From Lampris incognitus (lineage: Eukaryota; Chordata; Actinopteri; Lampriformes; Lampridae): a stretch of DNA of 64,000 nucleotides. Below are positions 1-10,425 of this stretch, piece after piece. Below the pieces are notes generated by a model that saw only the letters and a program-made list of their open reading frames with translations, did no database searches and was not told the origin of the DNA. Made by a program: the position numbers and the translations under genes. The stretch spans positions 2,488,946-2,552,945 of the forward strand of contig NC_079211.1 in assembly GCF_029633865.1 (NCBI RefSeq). Direction: 5' to 3'. Each line of letters begins with the position of its first letter. Position 1 is the stretch's first letter.

Positions 1-107
1 GGAAACGCTGCCCCCGTCGGCAACGTAAACAAAAGAGGGGAAAACGTGGCGGGCTACATGCTAAGCTAAGTAGCGTTCCCTTCAAAGTTTCCCTCCCCAA
101 CATCTTC

Positions 108-751
108 ATGGCTAATGTCCGGTCGTTAGCTAACAACATGGAGGAGATAAGACTCAGGCTGTCCTCTCAGAAAACGCTGCAGAACTGCTGTCTGCTGATG
201 TTTACGGAGACTTGGCTCAACAGCAACATAGCTGACTCGGCAGTTGAGCTAACGGGCCGCACAGCCTTCCGTGCCGACAGGACTCCAGCAAGATCCGTGG
301 AGGAGGTTTGAGTATTTATGTCAATAACTCTTGGTGCAACAATATAAAGATCGTTGAAAGGCATTGCTCTGCTGATCTCGAGCTGCTTATGATTCAGTGC
401 AGGCCTTTTTACCTGCCCAGGGAGCTAACGGCCATTACCATCACCGCTGTATACACCCCCCCCCCACATGCTAATGCTAAGGTAGCACTTAAGCAGCCAC
501 AATGTGCCATCAGCAGACAGCAGACCCAACACCTGGACAATGCCTTTATCATAGGGGGTGACTTTAATCAGGCTAACCTCAGGGCTGTATTGCCCAAATT
601 CCATCAGCATGTCTCCTGCCCCACTAGGGGCCAAAACACCCTGGACCATCTCTATACAAACATCAAGGACTCATACAAAGCTACTCCCTGCCCCCACCTG
701 GGGCATTCTGACCACCTCTGCCTGTTCCTGGTCCCAGCCTACAACCCCTAA
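108..751 (+). pseudogene. L2 LINE endonuclease domain (frameshifted)
   Basis: The first frame (108-311) encodes the N-terminal endonuclease segment with NVRSLANN and TETWLN, the usual substrate-side Asn and catalytic Glu positions of LINE apurinic endonucleases. A one-base frameshift near 300 moves the reading to 308-751. That part holds GGDFNQ and the C-terminal GHSDHL motif (D and H of the active site). In an intact element the domain nicks target DNA to prime reverse transcription. This copy cannot make it as a single protein. Confidence 0.75.
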
Positions 752-1161
752 TAAAACGGATCAAGCCAGCAGTAAAGACAATCACTGTCCGGCCAGAAGG
801 AGCAGTCTCTGAACTCCAGGACTGTTTTGAAAACACAGACTGGAGTATTTTTGCACATTCAGCTACCCATGGATCCCATACAGACATTAATGAACAGACA
901 TCTGCCATACTAGCCGACATTAACTTTTGCACTGAGAGTGTCACAACAAAAAAATCAGTCCGCACCTTTCCAAACCAGAAACCCTGGATAACCAGTGAGG
1001 TCCGGCAGCTGCTGAAAGTCCGGGATGCAGCATTCAAGTCAGGTAACTGTGAGGCCTACAGCGCAGCCAGATCAAACCTCAAAACGGGCATCAGAACAGC
1101 CAAACATAAATATTCCCTACGAATAGAGGACCACTTTCACAATAACTCTGATCCTCAGCGA

Positions 1162-2708
1162 ATGTGGCAAGGCATTCAGTCTATCACAGACTACAAAAGC
1201 TCTAATCGCAGTCCCGCTGGCCATGATGCCTCCCTGCCAGACAAGCTAAATCATTTCTATGCCCACTTCGACAAGGACAATACTGACCCAGCCACAAAAG
1301 TCCCCAGCCACCCAGAAAACCAGGTGCTCACTCTATCAGTCGCAGAGGTCAGAGAATCACTGCACAGAGTGAACAAACAGAAGGCTGCCGAACCAGACGG
1401 CATACCGGGTTGGATCTACCGGGAATGTGCCGACCAGCTGGCTGAGGTCTTCACACCTGCATTTAACCTCTCACTGTCCCAATCTAAAGTCCCGGCATGC
1501 TTTAAGACCACCTCTATCATTCCTGTCTCCAAGAAACCAACATCCACATGTCTGAATGACTACTGACCCATAGCACTCACCCCCATTGCCATGAAGTGCT
1601 TTGAAAGACTGGTTCTGGCTCACATCAAAACCTTATCCCCCACAGTCGACCCACATCAGTTTGCCTACCGTCCCAAAAGGTCTACTGAGGATGCCATTGC
1701 CCCTGCCCTACACATTGCTCTGACCCACCTTGAACTTAACAACACATACATCCGGATGCTGTTTATAGATTACAGCTCTGCCTTCAACACTATCATCCCT
1801 GCCAAACTAACCACCAAACTCCTCTCCCTTGGCCTCAACCCCTCCCTCTGTAACTGGATCCTGGACTTCCTGACCAACAGACCTCAGTCTGTTAGGTTAG
1901 GTGACCACTCCTCCTCCACCCTGACCCTCAGCACAGGTGCCCCTCAAGGCTGTGTTCTGAGCCCCCTCCTTTTCTCCCTCTTTACCCACGACTGCCTGCC
2001 AACTCACCCTTCAAATGTTATAGTTAAGTTTGCAGATGACACCACAGTCATTGGCCTTATCACCAACAATGACAAGACAGCCTTCAGGGACGAGATTGAG
2101 CACCTCACATCATGGTGTACTACCAACAATCTTGTCCTTAATGTGCAGAAGACAAAGGAGTTGATTGTGGACTTCAGGAGGTCTAGAAGCTGCAGCCACT
2201 CCCCCATACACATCAATGGGGTGGAAGTGGAGCGTGTTTACAGCTTTAAATTCCTTGGAGTACACATCAGCGAGCACCTTTCCTGGACATTAAACACCCA
2301 GGCCCTTGTGAAAAAGGCCCAACAACACCTGCATTTCCTGAGGAGGCTGAGGAGCGCCCGTCTACCCCCAAAAGTCTCACCAACTTCTACCACTGCACCA
2401 TAGAGAGCATCCTGACCATCTGCATCTCAGTGTGGTACGGCAACTGCACCTCAGTAGACCAGAAAGCTCTGCAGCGGGTCGTCAAGGCGACCGTGCATAT
2501 CACCGGTACCCAGCTCCCAGCCATAAAACACATTTATCACGAACGCTGCCTTCGAAGGGGTCTGAGCATCAGCAGAGATCCCAACCATGGACTGTTCTCC
2601 CCCCTGCCCTCTGGGAGGCGCTACAGGAGCCTCAGAGCCCGCACTACCAGGCTCAAAAACAGCTTCTTTCCACAAGCTGTTGCCCACATGAACCTGGCTA
2701 CCCACTGA
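1162..2708 (+). pseudogene. L2 LINE reverse transcriptase (stop and frameshift)
   Basis: Three collinear frames (1162-1566, 1591-2403, 2430-2708) give a LINE reverse transcriptase: KAAEPDGIPGW in the N-terminal part, [11 protein letters not shown] (first catalytic Asp), [13 protein letters not shown], and FADDTTV with the catalytic Asp pair at 2029-2040. The TGA at 1564-1566 falls in the conserved NDYRP-type motif exactly where Arg is expected, consistent with CGA to TGA decay at a CpG. A further shift near 2390 separates the C-terminal domain (VWYGNCT, LPSGRRYRS). No other function is suggested. Confidence 0.85.
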
Positions 2709-2930
2709 ATGTCTGTAGATACTTTTAAATATTTTGTACTCCAGCTCTTTTTTAACTTATTTTTAGCTTTTGGTCTTCATGTGTGTATATCTTATACTGT
2801 GTTTGCTGTGTTTGTCTGTGTCTGTCTTGCACTGTTTGGTGAAGCCACAGACCTCATTTCATTTTTAACATGTGCCTGCACATTGTTTTTAATGACAATA
2901 AAATTGAATTGAATTGAATTGCATTGGATT

Positions 2931-3040
2931 TCGACTTCATTATTCAGTGGTCATGAGAGTTGTTGGAGCCGTTAGTGACCGACTGTTGTTCTTGGCGGCT
3001 AGGCTTCTTGAGTCTCCTGGGTAGAGATGAAAGGACGGCA
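2931..3040 (-). repeat. Inverted 5' segment of PLE copy A
   Basis: Read on the minus strand, this stretch matches the PLE ORF end in copies A (about 3385-3497) and C (about 10061-10176), including the stop and the ATGAAGTCGAA that follows. It joins head-to-head to the plus-strand copy at about 3040. Confidence 0.75.
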
Positions 3041-3046
3041 TTGTAA

Positions 3047-3487
3047 GTGGTTCATCCCAAAGACCGTGTACCAAACACCCAAAAAAGCAATCTGGTGTAT
3101 GCTGTACAACGCAATGAGGATTGCACTGACCTATACATAGGAGAAACCAAACAACCACTACACAAACGGATGGCCCAACACAGGAAGCCAAACTCCTCAG
3201 GACAAGAGTCAGCAGTCTATCTACACCTAAAGGAGAAGACACACTCCTTCGAGGACAGCAACGTACACATTTTGGACAGAGAAGATAGATGGTTTGAAAG
3301 AGGGGTGAAGGAAGCCATCTATGAGAAACTGGAAAAACCATCCCTCAACAGAGGAGGAGGTCTGCAACACCACCTATCTCCCAATTACAATGCCGTCCTT
3401 TCATCTCTACCCAGGAGACTGAAGAAGCCTAGCCTCCAAGAACAACAACCGGTCACTAACGGCTCCAACGACTCTCATGACCACTGA
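3047..3487 (+). pseudogene. PLE GIY-YIG endonuclease domain (5'-truncated ORF)
   Basis: An open frame of 146 codons. It contains NLVYAVQ followed by DLYIGETKQPLHKRMAQHR, the paired GIY and YIG strands with the downstream Arg/His of the GIY-YIG nuclease fold. Further on is DREDRWFERGVKEAIY, with the acidic residues expected in the third motif, and a conserved LNRGGGL...LPRRLKKPS tail. In Penelope-like elements this domain cuts target DNA and follows the reverse transcriptase. Here the RT part is missing, so this is the 3' remnant of a 5'-truncated insertion. Copy C (9609-10447) shows the preceding linker, supporting the assignment. Confidence 0.8.
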
Positions 3488-3542
3488 ACAATGAAGTCGA
3501 AACTAACACCCCCATTGATCATCACTGCTAAACAAATGCAAA

Positions 3543-3721
3543 TCAATAGCTCCGATGGCGACGGGCGCGGCTGGACATCGGAGCACAGGAGAGCCACGCA
3601 TATCAATAGCTCAGATAACGACGGGCGCAGCCAAACATCGGTACACAAAAGAGCCACTCATATCTATGGCTCTGTTAGTGACGGGCGTTGGTAAACATCG
3701 GGACACAAAGAGCCATGGACA
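3543..3721 (+). repeat. Three ~60-bp tandem repeats in PLE tail
   Basis: Three units begin near 3543, 3603 and 3663. Each has AGCTC...GACGGGCG...ACATCGG...GAGCCA, so a GAGCC/GGCTC-type inverted pair brackets each junction. A partial fourth unit follows. Copies B and C retain shorter versions. Confidence 0.7.
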
Positions 3722-3789
3722 TCTATAGCTCTGACAACGACTCCAAAGAGGATAAATATTTGAGTTTCATCACCAGCCAGTCACACTAG

Positions 3790-3875
3790 CTTCATCTGGT
3801 CAGCAAGGCACGAACTGAGGAAGCCTCTTGGATGAGAGGCGAAACGTCTTCACGGATATATACCAAGTCCAGTTG
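3790..3875 (+). ncRNA. Candidate hammerhead ribozyme in PLE copy A
   Basis: Core CTGAGGA (CUGANGA) lies at 3815-3821. It is followed by a perfect 6-bp stem GCCTCT/AGAGGC with a 6-nt loop (3823-3840), then GAAAC (3841-3845) and GTC (3846-3848). GAA before the core can pair with TTC after GTC as an inner stem I. One unpaired A lies between the core and stem II, and stem III would be only the self-complementary ACGT, suggesting a dimeric form if active. Hammerheads are reported in PLEs as a group. Activity here is inference. Confidence 0.5.
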
Positions 3876-3957
3876 CACTTGATTCAACTCCTTTGGATAA
3901 CCATGACCTGGATGAATGAGAACAGTCACAGACACTACTAGTATTCATAAAAGATAT

Positions 3958-4740
3958 TGGTTGAGAAGAAATTACTCTCACCACAACCATAGATAAAAAA
4001 AGACAATTTGGAGATTAGTTTATAGTTACTTAAGGACAGGGAATCCAAATGAGGTTTCTTCAGCATTGGGTGAACACTGGCATGCTTAAAACTGTCTGGA
4101 AAAGAACCAAAGGCCAGAGAATTTGCAGAATAGTGGCGCTAACAGTGGGAAATACCTCCTTTAGCAGCTTAGTGCGAATGATGCAGGGGGAGATGCAGGA
4201 GGAGGAGCTCATATGGGAGACTGTACTCTCTAACTGAAATTGTAATGGGTTGAAACTGGGTATAAAAGGGAGAATTAACATGGGGAATGGAAAGAATGCA
4301 AGGGTCAGGCTGGATTTGGGACCTGATATTTTCCACCTTATTTACAAAATGAGCCAGAAATTTTTCAGACAGCTCAACACCAGGTTAAGCAAAAGAAGTG
4401 GAGGGACAATTAATGACAGAATCAATTACGCTAAAGAGAACTTTAGGATTGTGGTTATTTTCAGATATCAATTCAGAGAGGTAAGCTGATTTCGTATCCT
4501 TAACTGCTTCCTGGTAAATTAACATTAAAAGCTTATTTCCACTGATGGATCCACACATTAAAAGGAGAATGTGTGTGTTTTCTTTTTCTTCAGATGACAA
4601 CTTTACATCGGAGAAGTCAGGGCCGTTGCCAAAACACAACCTGGTGTACGAGCGTTCAACGGAGACTGACAAAACCAATGCTGCTCCCCCAAAGTCTATC
4701 AACAATCTGATATTACTGGGCGACTTCCATCCCCCCACAA
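3958..4740 (-). mobile_element. LINE fragment (CR1/L2 group), minus strand
   Basis: Minus-strand translation gives LSELISENNHNPKVLF, a LINE pre-RT motif (about 4430-4510). Towards 4140 follow LLKEVFP and an N-terminal RT region with several stops. No catalytic motif is retained, and the PLE A insertion lies next to it. It is a decayed fragment, and the exact clade is not resolved. Confidence 0.55.
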
Positions 4741-4896
4741 CCCCCCTGACCTCTCAACCTCTGACCCCTGAGGATTCTGCCCACTAGCTTACTGAAAGCC
4801 ATGATGTTTCTGTACATATACTCATCAACATATTGTAGGATTTGGTTGAGGTATGAACCACAAATGAATGGTTTTATTGCAAAATTAGTTATGAAA

Positions 4897-5359
4897 GGCA
4901 CACTATGCTAGTTTGGCACAGTTGCGGCGCTTGTTGGCTCTGAGTGGTACTTCTGCAAGGAAAATGAAGGCTTTATGCCAAAATAACGAAATTTATTCAC
5001 TGTCATGTATTTACATGAATAAATAAGTTTATAGAAAACAGATTTACTCTAGTGATTCAATACAACAACCTCTGTGGCTGCTCGAGACTCAAGTGTTCCA
5101 GTGCCACCTATCTTCTCATATCACATAATATGTTTCTGGTCTCGCCATATTATTGGTTAACAAACAGAAAGGGCTCTCATACCAAGGCTGGACAATCAAT
5201 GTCTCTTTCAGTAGTTCTGAATATGTTAACACTTGCTGGTAGACAAAAAAATTCATTGTGGTGTCAAGACTTTATTCCAGCCTGGTAATATATCTTGAAA
5301 ACATTGACGCAAACCACTCACTGCCAACAAGCCACTTTACCAAACTAGGATAGTGCAGC
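4897..5359. mobile_element. MITE candidate with ~55-bp terminal inverted repeats
   Basis: The left end (4897-4951) and the reverse complement of the right end (5306-5359) share ACTAT, CTAGTTTGG, CTTGTTGGC and GAGTGG in the same order with small differences. The interior (about 350 bp) has no coding potential. The superfamily and target duplication were not determined. Confidence 0.45.
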
Positions 5360-5485
5360 TTTATTCAACTCAGCCAAAAAATTATGTAAGATAAGAAAAA
5401 TACATTCTTCCAAATGATTAGTAACAGTCAGGTGAATATTCTTTTGTAATATATCATTTTTGCTGGTTGTTCATTGTTGCAAGTC

Positions 5486-5972
5486 ATCCAAAGGAGTTGA
5501 ATCAAGTGCAACTGGACTTGGTATATATCCATGAAGACGTTTCGCCTCTCATCCAAGAGGCTTCCTCAGTTCGTGCCTTTCTGACTAGACCAAGCTAGTC
5601 TGACTGGCTGGTGATGAGACTCAGAATGTATCCTCTTGAAGTCGTTATCAGAGCTATAGATGCCCATGGCTCTTTGTGTACCGATGTTTACCAACCACTC
5701 ATATCTATGGCTCTGTTAGCGACGGGCGTTGGTAAACATCGGGACACAAAGAGCCATGGGCGTCTACAGCTCTGACAACGACTCCAAAGAGCATAAATTC
5801 TGAGTCTCATCACCAGCCAGTCAGACTAGCTTGGTCTAGGCAGAAAGGCACAAACCTAGGAAGCCTCTTGGATGAGAGGCGAAACGTCTTCACGGATATA
5901 TACCAAGTCCAGTTGCACTTGATTCAACTCCTTTGGATAACCATGACCTGGATGAATGAGAACATTCACAGA
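5486..5972. mobile_element. PLE copy B, head-to-head inverted insertion
   Basis: The left half (5486 to about 5694) is the PLE terminal region on the minus strand. The right half (about 5695-5972) is the same region on the plus strand. The whole is flanked by a perfect 14-bp direct repeat, CATTGTTGCAAGTC, at 5472-5485 and 5973-5986, so both halves arrived in a single insertion. No ORF is retained. Confidence 0.75.
5495..5600 (-). ncRNA. Candidate hammerhead ribozyme in PLE copy B (minus arm)
   Basis: On the minus strand the core CTGAGGA (plus 5563-5569), stem II GCCTCT/AGAGGC, GAAAC (plus 5539-5543) and GTC are all preserved. Outer CTTGGT and ACCAAG segments could close stem I. The plus-strand arm of the same insertion has a degraded core (CCTAGGA near 5858). 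Confidence 0.5.
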
Positions 5973-6336
5973 CATTGTTGCAAGTCTTAAAGCTACAATC
6001 CTGAATCTGTCTCCTATGTAGGTGGTGGTGTGGTGGGGGTTGTCTGAGCTCCATCCCAAATGAATGAGAGTCAGCAGGGCTGTTGTGTCAGTAACAAGCA
6101 GAAAACCTGGTAGAACCTGAGTTTGACTTATGGATGTAGTACTATGTGTCGGTGAAGGTCTTCTCCCAACTTGTTCTGTCATATCTGCTGGTTAGACACA
6201 ACACCTTCTTCCAGTGAAGACAGGATGATAGGAAAACATCAATACATAAAGCTCCGCTTCAACCAGGTTTTTGTTCATTCAGCTTGTTGACTGAAATCAC
6301 GTTTACTGCAGTGAACCATTTATTTACATTAACCAT

Positions 6337-6681
6337 GGGGCGTCCGGGTGGCGTGGTGGTCTATTCCGTTGCCTACAGACACACCGGCCATGTCTGTGGG
6401 TGGGAGGCCGAATGTGGGTATGTCTTGATTGCTGCACTAGCGCCTCTTCTGGTCGGTCGGGGGGGGGGGGGGATAGCGTGATCCTCCCACATGCTATGTT
6501 CCCCCGGTGAAACTCCTCACTGTCAGGTGAAAAGAAGCAGCTGGTGACTCCACATGTATGGGAGGAGGCATGTGGTAGTCTGCAGCCCTCCCCGGATCAG
6601 CAGAGGGGGTGGAGCAGCGACCGGGACGGCTCAGAAGAGTGGGGTAATTGGCCAGGTACAGTTGGGGAGAAAAGGGGGGGG
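6337..6681 (+). mobile_element. tRNA-derived SINE, family 1, copy 1 (box B deleted)
   Basis: It shares its full body with copies at 48938, 50954, 55175 and 56593: GTGGTCTATTCCGTTGCC head, CTGCACTAGCGCC, CTCCTCACTGTCAGGTG and GGGGAGAAAAGG end. About 70 bp carrying the RNA polymerase III box B is missing between two CCTAC motifs, which looks like a deletion between short direct repeats. ATTAACC occurs on both sides and may be a short target duplication. Confidence 0.8.
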
Positions 6682-7960
6682 ATTAACCGTAAATGTTCAG
6701 TGTATAAGAAAATATTCACACCAGCATTAATATTCACTGTGTGGCTGAACTCATGTGACCGGTTGAAGCTTGTTATGTTATATTTATTTTGATATAAAGA
6801 CCCGTGTTTTCTTTTTTCCGATGGCTTAGTTGATAGACTCGGGGCCAGGTTTAGAGTTAGACTATGAGGCAAAAGTAAAGTTTAAATGTGATGACATGAC
6901 GTATTATTCTGCTTTTTGGCTTTCGGTCCTCTGGATGTGTCACGTGTATGTTTTTGGTGATATTTTGTTCCATGTGGGTGAAACCTTATTCGACTGACTT
7001 AGAGGCTTCCTGTCGGTTCTTCATCCCATCACATTCCTCTAGAGACACGGCCATGCCGTGATACCAAACCATCCTCCACCAAACATCCTATTCTAGTCAG
7101 GTTGAAGCTAACACTAATGCTAACCCTGCTCCACCCCTCCATCCCCCATACTCTCTGTTTCCCCTGCTCATTTCAGCTGCGTCTCCTCTCCAGGTGGAGT
7201 CAGCCAGTCAGACCTGCAGCTTCTCTTTCTTGAAGCGTTGAGAGAAAAACGTGCTTTCACTCTGGAGGCATCAGCGACAACACTGATATTGATTTTCCCT
7301 GCGAGACACGTTTATCCATCTGTCGTGGAGACGTACCGGCCTCCATTAGAGCAGGGCGGCACTCTGAACGGGGGCACGGCAGCTCTTAAATAAAGATGAA
7401 ATTGGGCCCCATGTGTCAGTTCACTTTGTGTTACTGCTCAGTAAGGTCAGCGGGGACGATGGAGTCACACGTGAGGAGAACCGGTTTCCATTTTGAAGCC
7501 ATGACACTCGTCTTTGTTTTGTTGTTCGTGTATGGAGTCAAATAACTGTGGACACTCCATTATGGAACTCGTGATACTGATGTTTTGTCTTCTTGGAATT
7601 TTACCACTGTAGACTAAATGTTTTGTTTTGTCATGTATTTAACAAATGTAATGGGTTTGTTCTTATTTTTTTAAATTAAAAACAGTATGACAACACTTTT
7701 AGAGTCAATCAGTGGAAGTCATGCTGACAGCCAGCATCACTAAGACAGACCGTACCAGAGGAAAGAAAGAGAGAAGACAGATGAAGGTGCTACATCTTTA
7801 CATGTACTAAATAATGTCCTCTCTCGTCTCCATCACCTGTGGCAACATGGAGTTAGTGACTTCCTGTGGCCCGATACGTTTTGGCTTCAGCTGTAGAGAA
7901 TTAAAAGCTGTGGATCATGGGATAAGAGAGGTAATCCACCAGAAGAGACAGAGACACAGT
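6682..7960. other. No gene recognised
   Basis: Non-repetitive-looking sequence with only short, unrelated open frames. I see no splice-bounded coding segment, RNA gene or transposon end that I can support. Confidence 0.4.
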
Positions 7961-8029
7961 CCCAGAGAGGGGGGGGGGGCAGACAGACATACATAGAGAG
8001 ACGGAGAGAGAGACACACACAGAGAGAGA

Positions 8030-8160
8030 AATGTGAACTTTCCCTTATGTGAAAATGCTTTGCAATACAAATGTATATTTGTCATGCTAATAAAAGCACA
8101 TTTGAATTTGAATTTGAGAGACAGAGAAACAGACAGAGAGACACAGAGAGAGAGACTCAG
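8030..8160 (+). mobile_element. 3' tail fragment of the I-type LINE family
   Basis: GTCATGCTAATAAAAGCACA followed by GAATTTGAATTTGAGAGACAG matches the tail of the LINE at 12570-12615. It lies directly upstream of the next copy's endonuclease region, so this is either a tail-truncated copy or a tail-to-head pair. GA-rich simple sequence surrounds it (7983-8030 and 8117-8160). Confidence 0.6.
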
Positions 8161-8219
8161 ACTTGATCTCATTTTAAAATGTATTTGTATTTGCACAATG
8201 ACCACGTCCATGAAGTCTT

Positions 8220-9608
8220 TCACATCTCTGTGTGGAACACAAAGGGAATCAGTTCTTCTGTTTGGACAGAAAAACAAAACCCTTCAACTCAAACAAAACA
8301 CAAAAGATTTAGACTTTCTTATCCTCCCAGATCCTCCCTGGTGTAGACCTGATTCCAACATCCACTGCCCCCCAAATTCCAAAGAAATCTTTGTGCCCTC
8401 AATTAAAAACCCAACAATTGAATGAGGGAGAGATTCAGGAGGCATCATAATTTGGTACAAATCAGAACTGTCAAAATATATAACAAAATCTGAGCCCACA
8501 CACATTTGGATCAAAATACAAAAAGACTACACACACATAGAAAGAGATCTGTTGTGATGTGCAGTATATGTTCCTCCCAGTGACTCCCCTACTAGAACGA
8601 GGACATCTTCCCACATCCCCACACCCAGATCTGCAGAGTTCAGGCCCCGGGAAATGTGCTGATCTGTGGAGACCTCACTGCACGTACTGGCTCACTTCCA
8701 GACTCAAACGCAGAGGATGGTAGTAACACATATCATATCTGGACAAAACTTTCCTCAAAACACCACTAACCTTCCTCGCCATGACTCTGACCCCCGGTAA
8801 ACAAGACTGGAAGAGACCTGCTCCAGCTTTGTCAAAGCCTCGGTCTGTACATTGTTAACGGTAGGTTTAGAGGTGACTCTTTGGGAAGACCCACCTTCTG
8901 CTCACCTCTTGGCACTAGTACAGTAGATTACATGATAACAGATCTAGACCCTTTCGCGGTTAATTTATGGTTAAACCACTAACCCTCTGTCTGATCACAG
9001 CCAAATTACTGTGTTCATTAAAAGGACAGAAACTAACACTTCACACACAGCCCGATGATCTGCTTAACATCAGGAGAACATACAGATGGGCTCCAGACAG
9101 TGCACTAGAGTTCCAGAAAGCAATTCAGAAGCAAAAAATTTTAAAAAATCAAACACTCTTAGACAACTTTCTGGACACTACGTATGTTCAAAGTAAAGAA
9201 GGCATAAACCAAGTAATTAAGAGAACTTAACTAGATCTTTCTGACTACAGCTCACAAATTCCAAATGAAGAAATCCAGCCACAAACCTCCAAAACAAAAG
9301 GAGACCAATTGGTTTGATATAGAATGCCAACAAAAAAGAAAAGAACTTAGGAAATTATCTAACCAAAAACACAGAGACCCAAGCAATGCAAACATAGCCC
9401 TTCTTTACTTTGACATGTTCAAACAATACAAACGTACACTCAAGATCAAAAAGGCTCGATACACACAAAAACAATTGACAATAATCGAGGAGTCCATAAA
9501 CACAAACAGATTCCGGGAAAATTGGAAAAACAAAACTAAACCTGATGATCCAGTCATACAAAATGGAGACATTTGGATCAATCACTTCAAAAAACTATAT
9601 AGAAACAT
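8220..9608 (+). pseudogene. I-type LINE endonuclease and linker remnant
   Basis: Pieces in shifting frames give the order expected of a LINE endonuclease. GGIIIWYKSEL (about 8430-8475) is followed by CAVYVPPSDSP (about 8560-8590), a GDL-type segment after LLICG near 8660, and PLSDHSQI near 8985. A lysine-rich linker with NWFDIECQQKRKELRKL (about 9310-9360) follows and ends at WINHFKKLYRN, where the PLE begins. After the PLE the same peptide continues as LVNYDSG. Many internal stops are present. This was the DNA-nicking part of the retrotransposon, now non-functional. Confidence 0.65.
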
Positions 9609-9629
9609 GTCAGAAGGAATAGCACAGTC

Positions 9630-10163
9630 ATCCCGTATGTTTCTGGGGTCTCCGAGAAACTCAGGAGAATTTTCAACAAACACCACATCCCGGTATACTT
9701 CAAACCCAGCAACAGACTCCGACAAAGACTGGTTCATCCCAAAGACCGTGTACCACACACCCGGAAAAGCAATCTGGTGTATGCTGTACAATGCAATGAG
9801 GAATGCACTGACCTATACATAGGATAAACCAAACAACCACTACACAAACGGATGGCCCAACACAGAAGGCCACACTCCTCAGGACAAGACTCAGCAGTCC
9901 ATCTACAGGAGAAGACACACTCCTTCGAGGACAGCAACATACACGTTTTGGACAGAGAAGATAGATGGTTTGAAAGAGGGGTGAAGGAAGCCATCTATGC
10001 GACACTGGAAAAACCATCCCTCAACAGAGGAGGAGGTCTGCGACACCACCTATCTCCCACTTACAATGCCGTCCTTTCATCTCTACCCAGGAGACTCAAG
10101 AAGCCTAGCCTCCAAGAACAACAGTCGGTCACTAACGGCTCCAACGACTCTCGTGACCACTGA
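9630..10163 (+). pseudogene. PLE RT-EN linker and GIY-YIG endonuclease (stop, frameshift)
   Basis: Starting near 9630 the translation reads PYVSGVSEKLRRIFNKH and PVYFKPSNRLRQ, then LVHPKDRVPHT, the conserved stretch between reverse transcriptase and endonuclease in Penelope-like elements. It continues into NLVYAVQCNEECTDLYIG. The next codon, Glu in copy A (GAA at 3140-3142), is a TAA stop here. The rest (852-type frame from 9852) retains KRMAQHR and DREDRWFERGVKEAIY. A two-codon deletion distinguishes it from copy A at the VYLHLKE position. It is non-functional. Confidence 0.75.
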
Positions 10164-10334
10164 ATAATGAAGTCGAAACTAACACCCCCAACAACCGTTG
10201 CGGCTAAACAAATGCAAATCAATAGCTCGATGGCGACGGGCGCAACCAAACATCGGTACACAAAGAGCCATGGACAGCTATAGCTCTGACGACTCCAAGA
10301 GGATAAATTCTGAGTCTCATCACCAGCCAGTCAG

Positions 10335-10425
10335 ACTAGCTTGGTCTAGTCAGAAAGGCACGAATTGATGAAGCCTCTTGGATGAGAGGCGAAACGTCTT
10401 CACGGATATATACCAAGTCCAGTTG
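10335..10425 (+). ncRNA. Hammerhead-like motif in PLE copy C (C3 changed)
   Basis: It has the same layout as copy A: TTGATGA (10365-10371) in place of CTGANGA, stem II GCCTCT/AGAGGC, GAAAC and GTC. The upstream CTTGGT and downstream ACCAAG could close stem I. The C to T change at the first core position would be expected to reduce or abolish cleavage. Confidence 0.4.

Larger units (their letters stand above)
1..2930 (+). mobile_element. L2-type (CR1 superfamily) LINE, degenerate
   Basis: This is a non-LTR retrotransposon with an apurinic-type endonuclease at the 5' side and a reverse transcriptase at the 3' side. It ends in an AATAAA-containing tail followed by four to five ATTGA/ATTG units (about 2893-2925), the usual end of fish L2 elements. 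The left end lies at or beyond the window edge. The frame is broken near 300, by a stop at 1564 and again near 2390, so the copy is dead. The same tail recurs on the minus strand at 14340-14395. Confidence 0.85.
2931..3957 (+). mobile_element. Penelope-like element (PLE), copy A, 5'-inverted
   Basis: The plus-strand body starts near 3041 and carries the GIY-YIG endonuclease end of a PLE, three ~60-bp tail repeats, a hammerhead-like motif and the terminal segment ending near ACTCCTTTGGAT plus a short extension. It is preceded head-to-head by about 110 bp of the same element in inverse orientation (2931-3040). The left side abuts the L2 tail directly, and I found no target duplication. The RT domain is absent (5' truncation). 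Confidence 0.75.
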
